A program made the position numbers and the translations under genes. A DNA stretch of 64,000 bases from Pseudoips prasinana (taxonomy: Eukaryota; Arthropoda; Insecta; Lepidoptera; Nolidae): positions 13,286,001-13,350,000 of the forward strand of contig OX621260.1 of NCBI GenBank assembly GCA_951640165.1. The letters are read 5' to 3'. The notes beneath the pieces are model-generated. The model saw only the letters and a program-made list of their open reading frames with translations, was not told the origin of the DNA and searched no databases. Positions within the stretch are counted from its first letter, which is position 1; every line of letters begins with the position of its first letter. Positions 39,945 through 52,800 of this stretch are shown here, piece by piece.

Positions 39945-40620
39945 GGGAACAATTAACGATAGAAAAGAGTGGTATTGAGCTGATTCTGCCAACATTGTTT
40001 TTGTAATGTGTGCGCATTTTTTTTTAAAGGAAAAGCAACTCTTTGCCGTCCTGTTTTCGGAAGGAAGAGAATTTCAGAGAAGAATGGATTGAACAAAAAA
40101 GGAAATTGATGTAGACGGTTGTGCGAAGAGAGTATATTTTTGCTATGATTGCTATAAAGATATTGGAATTGAGAAGTCAAATAAGGAGGAGAAGAAGGCG
40201 AGTCTAATAAAGATAATAGGGTAGTTAAGGCTCTCAAGGTTCTGCGCGGCAGCGCAACTAAAGTGATTCCCTATTCGGCAGAATAGGGAACCACTTTAGT
40301 TGAGCTCGGTAGTTACTCAAATGGTCATATTTACGAAGATTGAATATGAATCGAATGCAGTTGTTCAGAAGTCGGTTTAGTTTATTGAGGTAATCTGCAT
40401 TCAGGTCAAAGTAGTACATATCACAATAGTCAATTATAGGAAATATTAAGGCCTGCACGAGCATTATCTTTGCTTTTTCGGGTAAGAAGTTTTTGAGACG
40501 ATAAAGACTCCGCAAAACATTTGTCACCCTCAGACAGACACTAGGCATCTGGTCCTGCCAACCAAATGCCATGTCGATGTGAAGCCTAGATTTTTTACAT
40601 TTCAACTGATGGGAATAACT
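39945..40620 (-). pseudogene. CR1-like LINE fragment with a double fold-back
   Basis: The minus-strand frames LRVTNVLRSLYRLKNFLPEKAK, IIDYCDMYYFDLN and AQLKWFP (40605-40258), then LRALTTLLSLLDSP (from 40237), belong to the C-terminal thumb of one LINE. They are split by the palindromes at 40243-40302. Arms are 5 bp (TGCGC) and 22 bp (one mismatch), both centred on GGCA. Nothing is recognised from 39597 to 39944. Confidence 0.75.
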
Positions 40621-40630
40621 AGGTTATTAA

Positions 40631-40800
40631 CATCCTACTAATATTATAAATGCGAAAGTTTGTAAGTATGGGTGGATGTTTGTTACTCTTTCACGTAAAA
40701 ACTACTGAATGGATTTTAATGAAACTTTACAATAATATAGCATATACATCAGAATAACATATAGGCTATAATTTATTGAGATGTTGTGTGAATTTTCCAA
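40631..40800 (+). mobile_element. Lep1-like Helitron fragment
   Basis: ATCCTACTAATATTATAAATG start, AAAACTACTGAATGGATTTT and ATAACATATAGGCTATAAT. The CTAG end is missing. Confidence 0.6.
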
Positions 40801-40890
40801 AATGTGACGATAAGTGTCAAGTAAGTAGAAAAAAATGTACCATCTGCGAGCTATTCCGGCGTGCACTGCCAAAACCGCTATGGGTACATA

Positions 40891-41016
40891 TCCTACTAAT
40901 ATTATAAATGCGAAAGTTTGTGAGTATAGATGTATGGATCATACATACATCTATACTCACAAACTGTTACTCTTTTACGCCAAAACTAACGCGGGTGAAA
41001 CAGCGGGGCATAGCTA
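40891..41016 (+). mobile_element. Lep1-like Helitron with a fold-back
   Basis: TCCTACTAATATTATAAATG start and GCGGGGCATAGCTAAT end (CTAA for CTAG). A perfect 22-bp palindrome (40915-40936 and 40944-40965, loop GATCATA) replaces the normal sequence after GTTTGTGAGTATAGATG. From 41017 to 41440 nothing is recognised. Confidence 0.65.
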
Positions 41017-41439
41017 ATATATTATTATAATATTCTAATACACTGTTCATATCAAATTAATGAATAATATAATAATAATAAGTCACTTACCGTGTAAAAG
41101 TATTTAAGAAGACAGATTCCCAGGTACCTTTTACACACACTGAAGTTCACTCTAACAACTCCAAGAGCCAGTACCACTACTGATTACAGGAGATAGTGTA
41201 TATTGACAAAACTAGTGGCAGTCACTCGGCAACAGTTTATGTGTTTGAACACGTAATTAATATTGTTGCCACGGGGAGGGGATGGGACTGCTTATTTAGG
41301 GACACCATTTTTATCGCAATCTACGCGCGGGCATGGTTCATTGGTCATTGATTGAGGTAGTCGTAAGTTCTATTCTTGTATTTGCCCAATTTGCCAACTT
41401 GTTGTTTTCTGTCTAAGTGTGTCAGGGAATTCCACAGCA

Positions 41440-41712
41440 TGTATTCATTAGGGTTAGGTATAATAGGTATCCTCTACTGCCGCAACGTGCAAGCAGCTAC
41501 GGAAAGACATGATACGGTGATCTGTTTGTGGCGCAATCGCTGTGCCGGACTGATAGGAGTCGGCAATAGGGAAGAGCAATCCAGAGCCTTCCCAGAGTAC
41601 GTATCGCGACCATCTGGGACATAGCGCAAAAGGGGGGCACTGGAGCAGCACACCCGAGTTCCTGGTGCTCCTCCCATGAGGCGCCAAGAGAAGCCCACGG
41701 CAGGTTAGGTTT
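41440..41712. repeat. Unclassified interspersed repeat
   Basis: AAAAGGGGGGCACTGGAGCA and AAGCCCACGGCAGGTTAGGT are the inverse of blocks at positions 1-20 and near 21700 and 24995. GC content is higher than the flanks. No coding motif seen. Confidence 0.45.
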
Positions 41713-41849
41713 AGTCGGTTATACTTACCATCGAGTGACGCGCTTCCTCGTTTGCTCAGCTTTTATACATATCACAAAATTATAACCATTTGAATACCTG
41801 AATTACGACTGGTACAATCAGATAGCCAGCGAAATCAACACATTAATAT

Positions 41850-42225
41850 AAAAATGTCCTCTAGACCGAATTTCGGCCACGGCGGTTAGTCTCAATGGAG
41901 ACTGGCCATCTGCGCAAGACATTATTATGAGGCAAAAGTGTGCGCGCAAACACAGGAGCACTCTCTATTCTATTATTCTCATGAAGCGATGGGGCGACAA
42001 GCGACACGACCGTAAAGAGGTTAGGTATAGGACCGTTGGTTTTACGTGCCCTCCGAGGCGAGACGGGGCCGCGGGGGTGTGAAACCGCCAACTCCCAGAT
42101 TTTAGGCTGATACTGAGAAATTTTCTTTACGGAAAACTCACAAAATCAGTTTTTGGCCCGAATCGGGCTTTGAACCCTCATTACCTGCGGTTGAACACGC
42201 TACCGCTAGACCAACGAGGCAACAC
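41850..42225 (-). mobile_element. SINE of the second family
   Basis: Head at the right: CCGAATCGGGCTTTGAACCC and ACACGCTACCGCTAGACCAA. Body GGAGCACTCTCTATTCTATT. It matches 29060-29518. From 42226 to 42510 nothing is recognised. Confidence 0.7.
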
Positions 42226-42514
42226 ATTACAGATTCACGAGAATCTTTAAATTTATTTCCATAAGACGTGAGCAATGATTTAATTTGCTTAATAAAGCAA
42301 GGAAATTATTTGCTAACTGTTAATCCTTTATAAGGCTGCGTCCATATATTCGACACCATATTTAGAACTCTGTGACATTGAGTTAAAGTTCAAACCTATC
42401 AATTAGAAACATAGCTACTGCCCGATAAAGGGTTAACACGTTCGAAGCGGCGGCAGTGAGTTTTCTTTTTTTTTCATTCCTGTTGTACAAGGCGTTTCAT
42501 CTCTCTCTCTAATT

Positions 42515-42715
42515 TAAGTGTTGTGCACTTGTCGCTGTAGCAGTTTCCAGCCTTCTCTATCGTAAGCCTTCTCCTTGACTTCCTTGTAAGCCGCCAATTT
42601 CACAACTTCCTTCACCTGGTCCATATATTTGCGTCTCGGTCTGCTCCTCTTTCTTCTTGCCTCAATTTTGCTTTCTATGATGTTGGTGATGAACTGCTCG
42701 TGTCGAATTAAATAT
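42515..42715 (-). pseudogene. RTE-like LINE C-terminal fragment
   Basis: The minus-strand frame EQFITNIIESKIEARRKRSRP...MDQVKEVVKLAAYKEV...REGWKLLQRQVHNT ends at a stop. This matches the conserved C-terminus of lepidopteran RTE-like polyproteins. Only the last 60 or so codons remain. Confidence 0.55.
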
Positions 42716-42719
42716 TATT

Positions 42720-43851
42720 TTATACCTGGTCATAAAACTATAATTGTGGCGGTACAGGGCTTATTAAACCCCGTAACGTTTAAGAAACTTACATCCATTT
42801 TTTGACATCTAATAAAAATATGTATGTTCTTTTTTGGCTTGAATATTAACAATAATGAATTGATTGTCCTGAACCTGAAGGCGTAGGTCAGCAGTCTGTT
42901 TTGCTTAACTTAATTATTTTATATTTGCCTTCAGGTAAGGTTATAGAACGGTTTATACGACCAAAAAGCAAACGAAAATAAAAGGGCAAACTGATTAATT
43001 AGTCAGTTAGTTAAACCTTTATTTTATTCTTTATTGCACACAGAAATACATATTTACTTATATAAGACATTAGACATAGCATGTACACAGGCGAGCTTAA
43101 CTCAACTATGAGTTCTCTTCCAGCAAACCTTTGTCAGAGTGAGAGCTTATATGTAATGGGTTACAAATAGTGCACAACAATTTGAATAATCTGAATTAAG
43201 AATAATACAAAAATAATATTTATATAATAATATGTATATATATATATACATAAATATATAATATATACACTGCCTGCCTGCTTAGTTAATTTGATGATGT
43301 TGTAGCACTGCTCGAACAGTAAATGAATGACATGAAATGAGAAGACATTCGAAGTAGAAGTGAAGTAGTTAAACGACAGATTTTTTTCGTACAATTGAAA
43401 TAAGTTATTATTTTTTATTTTCCTTTCATATAATTTGTCATGTTTGTTAGAGAGATTTGCACCTAACAATGACATTAATTATCGTATTTTAGCTGGTTCG
43501 ATTCCCGTTTATAGCGAGTTTCCAAAAACATTGTATGCAGATTTGTTTCTTTTTAAAAACATTCTTTATGCTATGTTTTATTGTAATTTGCTATCTAAAA
43601 TCCGAATCGTATAAGGACAATCTTGAAAAAAATAATAAAACCTATTTAATTCCAGTATTAAGACCTTCACCTTAAACTTTGTGTTACCATAACAACTAAC
43701 AAATAGTTTCCATGCCAACTGTCAAATAGTGATTACACAGTCTACTCTTTGATAGTCTCTGCCAACTGTCTGCTTGGGATAGTAATAATTTTGTCTTGGA
43801 ATACATATTCCTCGAGTGTGTGACCTTTTATTTAAATTATCTTGACACAAT
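42720..43851. other. DRC9 upstream region
   Basis: It is AT-rich. A repeat related to the 15966 fold-back arms lies at 43020-43115 (TTTATTGCACACAGAAATAC and ACACAGGCGAGCTTAACTCA). No TATA box of conviction is seen before the DRC9 ATG. Confidence 0.4.
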
Positions 43852-46800
43852 ATGGCCACAAACATTATGCACCAGGCGTCCGCTGGCACGCTGGTGTCAG
43901 GCTCCTCAACAACAGATAGCTCGAGGATGACCGGGAGCAGCAAGTCCGCAGCCAGCTCCAAGGATGAGAAGAAAGTGATAGATCTAACGAAAGATAACGG
44001 TTTGTTGCGAGATTGATTTCAAATTATAAAGTAACACTTAACATTTTGGCCTCGTTTACTGTCATTATATTCTGCATTCTGGTCTAGGTACTTCTGACCT
44101 GGCCTTTCTTAAGAACTTCGCCGATTTGGTCTAAGAATGTTCTACTAGGTCTTCCCCTTCCGTTTGTTCCATTCACACAGGCCAGGTATACTTATTTTGT
44201 CGATCTTCTTTATTCATCCTTTTTAAATTCCCAAACCATCTCAGCATACCTTTTTCGAAATTTTGTATCGCTCGTTACTCTGTCGTAACGCTCTCTTAGA
44301 TCAGCATTTCGTATTCTGTCTCTCAAACTCACACTACACGTACTTCTCAGTGCTCTCATTTCCACTGCATTTATTCTACTTCTATGACAGTAAACGAGCC
44401 AAAACATGTGTGCAAAAGATCGTGACAAAGATCGGACAAATATATATACATACTGGACATCAAATCTTTGTGTGATGACCACGATTATTCGTTCTATCTA
44501 GGTAAACCATATCTATTTAATTTAGCCGTGTGGTTGCGGCATAGTAAAAAAAAAGGTCCACCCCATACCATCTCGTGGGTATCGTAAAAGGCGACTAAGG
44601 GATTCACCACCTGTCGGGCAGCAGCGCCACTTGTGTACTAGCCACCCCCAACACCTAACAGCGGCCACTAACTCGCATGCCAAGCGCGGTGACTAGGGCA
44701 AACCCCTCCAAATGAGAATAGAAACCTTTGGGGAAGGCGTAATAAAATCGTAGGAAAGTCAAAACTGTACATTGAATATTTTTTTAAAAGGATACTTGGG
44801 GCGTGATATTCAATCGATATTGAAGCCAAAAATATAGTTTTTAGAATTTTTGTCTGTGTGTCTGTTTGTCTGTATGTATGTCCGAGCTAAACTCAAAAAG
44901 TACTGCAAATATTTTGCATGAATATTACTATGAGGTTGGGTCAACATATAGGCTACATATTATCAAGCTATCACTTACGGGGGAGGAGCTGTGATAATTT
45001 ATAAAATTTAACGCGGGTAAAACCGCGGGGCACAGCTAGTATTAAATAAAAAGATAAATGTTAGTTCTTAAAAACAGCTTAGTGTACGACCTTCTTGAAA
45101 TAAACACAGCATGCAATATGTTGTACATTACAAATCATACTAAGTAGGAGAAAAATAAATAAAATAAACTAAACTAAATTCAAATAATTATGATAATGAA
45201 TTTATGTTTTGTGGGCTCAGAAAATTGCGTCTTATGGATTGAATCGATACATTGAAAATATCTACATCATAACACATTTTGTTGTAAGACGCGAGCACAT
45301 GCGTTACATTGGTGAATGTTGACTATAATTAGTACGACAACAAGGAATACTGAACGTTTTTCTGTTTGTGAGTCGACTGTTAGAACGTGGAATATCAATA
45401 TTTAGTTTGCTCAGTAAAGTGGGGCAGTCAATTAAACTATTGATTCGTTTATACAAAAACACGATATCAGCCACATTTCGTCTGCGCTCTAAAGAACAGA
45501 TTTTAAAGTGCGTGAGCCTGGATTCATACGATGACAGAGTACGACACAAATTATTTGCATAGGACAGGTGGTACAAGAACTGTTTTTGAATTCGTTCAAT
45601 TCGGGAAATATGTACTGTATAAGAGGGACTCCAAACATGACAGCAATACTCTAGAAGGGTTCTTACAAAACAATTAAAAAGAATTATAGAGACTTCAGAA
45701 TCTTTGAAGAACTTTTTTTGCCGTGATACAAAACCAGCCCCTTTGTTTGCGATATTATTTATGTGTTCCCGAAAATCAAGTTTAGTATCAACCGTAACAC
45801 CCAGATCCCGCATGTGACTTGAGTAATCGGCGTTTTATTAATATTATAAATTGCAACTGTGGGATGTGTCTTTCTACAGAATTTCATGTGAAAACACTTA
45901 GACGTACAGATTGACATACTGTTCAATGAACACCAATTGCTGCCTATCTATATTCTGTTGCAGAGCTGTTATATCGTTTTCGTTGGAAATGACTTGATAC
46001 AGTTTCAGATCGTCGGCGAACATTTGATAATTGCATGTTACGGAGGAACATAAATCGTTAAACAAGACTAAGAAGAAAAGAGGCCCTAGGTTGTGGTACT
46101 CCGGATGGTATCATTTTTGTGGCCGATTTGTACCCTCGAATCTTAACGATTTGCGATCTGTTACGAAGATATGACTCACACCATCTTAGCAAAGAGCCAC
46201 ATATTCCTGCATGACCCAACTTCGGAATAAGAAGAGCGTGATTTACCACATCGAACGCCTTGGAAAAGTCGGTATAGATTACATGGACTTCGGTTTTATT
46301 TTGCATCGCTTCATAAATATCACTTATGTAGCTGAGAAGGTCGATGTGGTCGATCTACTTGACAAGAACCCATGTTGGTTTCTATCAAACAAAGGCTTTA
46401 AGTGGAACTGGATTTTCCTTTGTACCATTAGTTCGAATACCTTCCCTATAGCTGACAGAATCGAGATAGGCCTGTAGTTGGAGATGTTGTTTTGATCGCC
46501 CTTTTTATGTATAGGATGTGCGCCAGTTTTCATTTAGAAGGGAAAATTCCACACGAGAGAGATTTGTTAAATATAATGTGTAATGGGTTAACAAGCTAGG
46601 ATGAGCACTTTTTCAAGAATACTGGTGGGATACAATGGCCTTATCGATTGGAGAGAGTTTAAAATATCCATCTTCGAAAGGTGCCATGAATTGAGTGTCT
46701 CTCGATTTGTTGTCTCGTCATTGAGCATAGTGGTTACGGCAAGTTCATTTTTGGGATGAGCTGGCAGGGTGTTTGCTGTCCCAATATATTTATTTTAAGA

Positions 46801-49800
46801 TATTTAATGAATAATATAGTCTTATTGTTATTTCTTTATAGCGGCTTCCCCAATCGATTTGGAGTGTTCCATCCAATGCGAACGGATTACTAAAATCTTG
46901 GATGAAGCGATTTATAAATGTAAACTGGCCATTTGTCTTCCGGAATTCGTCTCCGAGTATCGCATGCTGAGCAGTGTAATATCCTCCCAGCACATGGACG
47001 ATCTCGTCTTCATCTTCGAGCAGTATGACAATCCACTGTTCTCCGCCAGTTTACTGAATGTTGCTGTTATGGACGAATTGCGAGCTGTGAGTACACTTTA
47101 GCAAAACCAAATTTCATACGTTACTGCTTTGAAGTAAAGCGATACATAATGACCACTTATGGTCATGTACACTCACGTCGATTCCACCTTGGTATGCTTC
47201 TGGCCCGGGCTGCAATAAAACCGGCAAATAACTGATCTGGGTCCACCTGGGGGGTGACCGCCTATTTTTCCGGTCATGGTGATTGTGATCGGCGTTCAAA
47301 TAGAAGGTTAGAATTAACATGTAATTCACGGAGACAATTTATATTTAAACCCAGAACACCTATTTATGAGTCACACAAATATTTGCGATCAATCCAAAAT
47401 CAAAATCAATCCAAAATCAAAAGACTTCAATCCAAAACACGAGGACACGAGGTGGCAAGGTGATTATCCTAATCACTGCGCCACATAGTATGAATATGAA
47501 TTTGATATCACATCGCGACTTCTGAAACATCAATTAACTTTTATATTGTAATGTTATTAATGTTAATCCGTTCCTTTCTCGTAAGACATTTCTAGAGGAA
47601 GGGACGGATTAACATGAATTGAATAATACGTAGAACATTTTTTCAGGGTGACCTATCGCTGAAAACGCGTCTGAACCCAGAACTTAGCCACCTTATTTAC
47701 ATACTACGTAGTTATCCAGCGCTGCAGCCGAAAGTGGAAGCAGTCATAGCCAAGGTAACCTTGACTTAATAAAAACTGCAGTTATCAATTAATCGTCAAA
47801 TTCTTCTTGAAGTTCTCGCCAAATCTCTAACTAGAATAATTAGAGTTGTACCATTCGCACCCTTGTCCCACTAAAACTAAATTTGAGTTAATAAAATACA
47901 TTCAAATCGCTTTTTCTAAAGTACAGTCGGGGAGCAGGAATAAATTCGCTCCTCTTTACTAACTGAAAGTGTTCATAACATTTTTGCATAAAGTGCAAGT
48001 TTGTATGCAATATTTAATTAGAAAACACTACTTACTGGTGCAGTAAAAATACCCTTAAGACGATAGTTATTGCAACTGTGCGAGCGTCTTGCGATATATT
48101 TACACATGAGCGACAGTGACCGGTAATAACAGGTTAATGTACGAAATTCTTCCTACTTTGCGACTGCACTTTAGCTACCTACTTCTCTCTGTCATTAATT
48201 TGAAGCCCATATCCGTAGCAAAAGTTGGGCTTCAACTTTGAAAATTGTCTTTAATGTGTACCAAACGTAAAAAGATTAATTCTGTTACTAAGATATTTTT
48301 CTTACAGAAGCGAGATAATATGAAGGGTAGTCATATGTATGTAAGTCTTTGTTTAATTTTAATTTTTTTATCACGTCTTCAATTTCCTTTAGACAGGAAC
48401 GTTGGTTCTTCAATATAATCTTTGTCCTTAGTTAGAATTTATAATATAATATTAAATTATTATATAATATAACAATATTTGAAACAGACAGACATATTAA
48501 TCACAACAACTTAACTCAAATGCGAGGATATCCTTCACAGTCTGCATAAACAAGAAATTTGTGTTTTACCTTTAGCATATTATGATTCTATAATATTTCA
48601 ATCCCTCGCCACCCTCCCCCTTCTCCCGCTATATTTATAAAACTTGTTGGGTTTTATCCGTAGGACGGATATCACCTAATGCCTCTTTCAAGCAAAACCA
48701 AGAATTTTGAGAGCATAGCGTAAAAGGATACGCTATGCTATTTCGGCAGGCAAATTAAGATTGAGCATTGCCTTTCAGAGTTTATAAGAAGTGAACAAGC
48801 CATGTTGTAGCATGAGTAACTAATTTTTGGTTTTGCCCAGAGGACGGATTCCATCACATCGTGTATGTGAAATGTTGTCATCTCCATTTCGCCGTCTTAA
48901 GAGTTTTTAAAAGAAATAAAAAATTTCTTTATCTTGCACATGCAATGGGAGAAGACATTTTATTGAATGACCACGTTATACAAGATTTTTATCAACTATT
49001 GAATTGGGTAATCGACTTTTCAGTTGAAAAAAGACCAACCAGCTATTGACTTTCTGACGCAACTGGAATGCTTCCGTAACATGATGGTGAATCAGATGGA
49101 GACGACTGCGGCTGAAGAACTCGCCACTAAGATCAACACAAAGAAACTGGAGAATTCTAACGAGAAACTTATTGCACATATTCAAGGTAAAGATATAACA
49201 AACGGAATTGCCTCACAAGCTTAGTTAACTTCCTGTAATGAATATGAACAAACTGCCCACCACATACTTTGGGAGTGTGATATTATGTTAAATAGCTTGC
49301 AACCAATGTCTGGAATGGTTACGAATCTTGTCGCAACAAGAAACAGCTTCCGTCCGTTTAAGCGCTTTTGCCATACCTACTATTGGAATCAAATATAACA
49401 GCTCACTTAGGACCCTTAAATTGATCCTCGGTGCTTTTGCTGGTGGCTTCTCTAGTTGCAATTCTTTCGTGTTATGAGGCTATAGCCTCGTTATATCATT
49501 CTGTCTCCCGCTTTGTTCTGGAGGAAACTATGCATTGTCCAACTCCTCTTTGTTTCTTTCTGATTAATATCGTTGCGGGATCCAAGACAGTTAAAGTGAT
49601 TCCCCAGGACATGCCTGAGCTTCACCTCTCAGTGTCATTTCATTGTGTGCCACTGTTACAGGAGTAACAGGAATTGCAGTAGTGGGTAAAAGTGAGAGAC
49701 TAGTCTCAATTAAAAAGAAAAAAAAGCCTCAGTTTACTTTAAAACATTTAACTAAATTAGTTAAACGTATACAACTTTTATAATCAGTGCAAGCTCCATC

Positions 49801-52800
49801 TTCCATGCGAGTATGCTACAGGAAATTTACTTAATACTCCGTTTTCAAAGCATACTATAAAACTATACTATACAAAAGAAATAGTTTGGAATATGTATAT
49901 TTGGAATTATTTATGAATCTTTAATACGAACTGAATAGTGCAAATGTAAACAGGAAAATAGTTTTCACCAAATTACTATATTATCCTCCCTAAAGTTTAA
50001 TGATAAAATTTACATGCATTTCACACATATTTTTCTTAATCGATTTACTTTCCATCAAATTTTTTAAAGTTCTTTAAACTTCATTTGCCATTTATGCGTA
50101 CTTTTTATTCCTATCTCCCATCTCAGAACACACCGCAACGCTTAAGGAAGAGAATGAAAGATTTGAGCAGTCGATGGCACTGAAGGCAGAGATCATATCT
50201 AGACTGGAACACGAACTAGCCATCCTTAACCAGGAAGCTACTGTCAAGCTAAAGAAGAAAATGTATTTATTTTTTATTGTCTCTTTACTATTTGTTGCTA
50301 AGCTAGCTACGCTCTAGTTCTAAGCTTTCGTGTTGGGAAAGTTACTCTTCTTTGCTTCTACCATATAGAGGTAAATAAATATGCTTAGTAAGTTTTCTAA
50401 AATTTTCGTGTATTCCCTTTACTCAACATCCTTTCTAATGTAATAAATGCGAAAGTAATACTGTTAGTCTGTCTATTTGCCGTGCTTTCATGGCAAAACT
50501 ACTGAACCGATTTAATTGAAATATGATACACAGATAGCCTGGAGTGCAAGAAAGAAGCACCCATGCAGAAGAAGTCGCGGGCACAGTTAGTATTACTATA
50601 TTTAAACAATAATCTTTTCTGTTGTCAGTCTCGACTCTGAACGACAAATGGTACTAGCTTCTCGAGCTCACACCATTAAGAAAGAGATGCTTAAAGAAGA
50701 GGAGGTAGAGACCAGAGAAGCTTACCAGCAAGTGCTACATCAACATTTGATTGAAGAGAAAAACCAGAGAGCGCGCAGGTTGTACAAATCTATCTATATT
50801 ACGTAACTCGATATGAGTGTACTTGGTGCTCTCAATACGGATTTTATACCTATTTTCTTTAGAGTTGCTGTTTTACAGGTGTTGGGTATTTATATTGGAT
50901 ACAGTATTTAATTCCTGTAATGACATTAAATGCTCCACCTGCTGTGTGGTGACGGCGACAAATATCAGAATCAGAATATCATCACCCCATCTCATCCCGT
51001 GGGGGGCGTAGAAGTCGACCCGAGGGAATATCTACCAGAGGACGGGAAGCAGCTTCCTTCTGAGTACTACGACCATCATACTGCGATCGCCAAACCGCCT
51101 GCCAAGCGTGGCGATTATGGCATATCCCCTCAAGATGATTCTTGAGAGAGGCTTGTCCAGCAGTGGACTTATTTAAGCTGTAATGATGAATGACATTAAA
51201 TACAGTAAAAGGTCTATATTCGCGGCGGATGCGTTCCGTAAATATGCCGCAAATAGAGAAACCGCAAATATGGAATTGTAATTTATATGGGATTATAAGG
51301 GTTACGTTCCTAGGTTCTTTAAAATGGCCGTGAAAAACATCGTAACGCCCATTTTAATTGCTCTCTCCTGGACCATTGGACCACACAGGCGCACCCTTTT
51401 TTGGTTTCTTTCTTCGATCTATAGTGACAACGCCAGTTCCATTTTTCCTATTGCTAGATCACGAACAAGTTCCGCTGGCAGTGAAGTTAAAGCTACAGTT
51501 GACCTTATTTTATCTTCAGATTTTTTTATAGATGATACAGTTGATTCACGATTTTCAGTATATTAAATTAGGAAACAGCAACAAACATTTGATCTGAAAC
51601 ATCTATAGCCGCACGTAAAACAGATTTCTGGCGTGGCGACGCATGCCGTGACCCGTGACGCATGCGCAATCGACTTTTTATTTTATCATTATGACATATT
51701 TAGTTCCTATCACAATATGTTCTTTTCTGCATATTACTTTTACAAAATAATGTCGATGTTTCACATCTGCCAGGCGTCCCGTGACGGCTCACATTTTTTT
51801 GTTCGTCCATTTGACAGAAACTATTCGAATTTCTTCTTTGTTTACAAAGGATTGGAATCCTTTTTTATTAATTTATGTATGTACAGATTTATCGAGACTA
51901 TCGCTTAGATTCGCAAATAAAGAAATTTTTAGCCGTGAATAAAGGAATTGGGTCAAAATTTATTACTCCGTGTATAATATATAAATAAGGAGCTTTTACT
52001 GTACAGTATCGTATCCCCCACGGGATGAGATGGGGTGGCGATATCTTATGCCGTCAGCCACAAAACCTAACAACTTTTGTCAAACGGGAGGATATCCTTT
52101 CACCATGGGATATTTTTCCACATTCTGCATAAACAGAAAATTGTTTTATCTTCCGCATATTATGATGTTAATTCCTGTTATGGAATTACATACTGTATAG
52201 GGTTGTAAATGTAGTTATGTCCATTAAAGGTTCAAAGTGGAGACTCAACTCTTGTCGTGGCTTCAGAAATATGACGGTGAGATGGGTGACAAACAAGTGG
52301 AACTGGATGAGTTCACAGAGAAATATGAAAGCGAAGTCGAACAGTGTGAAGAACTTGAGGCTAGTATACACTCAACTATCTTCCAAAATGCAACAGTTTA
52401 TTCAAAATACCGAGCAAGCTCAAATTAATATAATATGCTTTATTTTTAATCAATAATATTCTGTGACATTATTTACGGCCATCTGATCCCAAACCAAGCA
52501 GAGCTTGTATTGTGGAAACCAGACAACTAATATACTTTTGTTTTGTAAATTTTGTTAAACTCATTTATTCCCGAAAAAATATTACATTTGTGTGGAATCG
52601 TTAATTTATTTTTACCCTACCGTACAGTGCATGACTTGGCAACCACTGAGAAACGCTACCAGAAAACTCAGCAGGAATCCTTTTTTTTTATTTCTTAACA
52701 CAAAAGTACATTGTATTTAAATGTGTTAATTTAGAGCGACTCAATCCCAAGCTGTTTTGTCACTTAAAATACTCAGAAGTTTTGTAGTAAGCCCTGCTAC

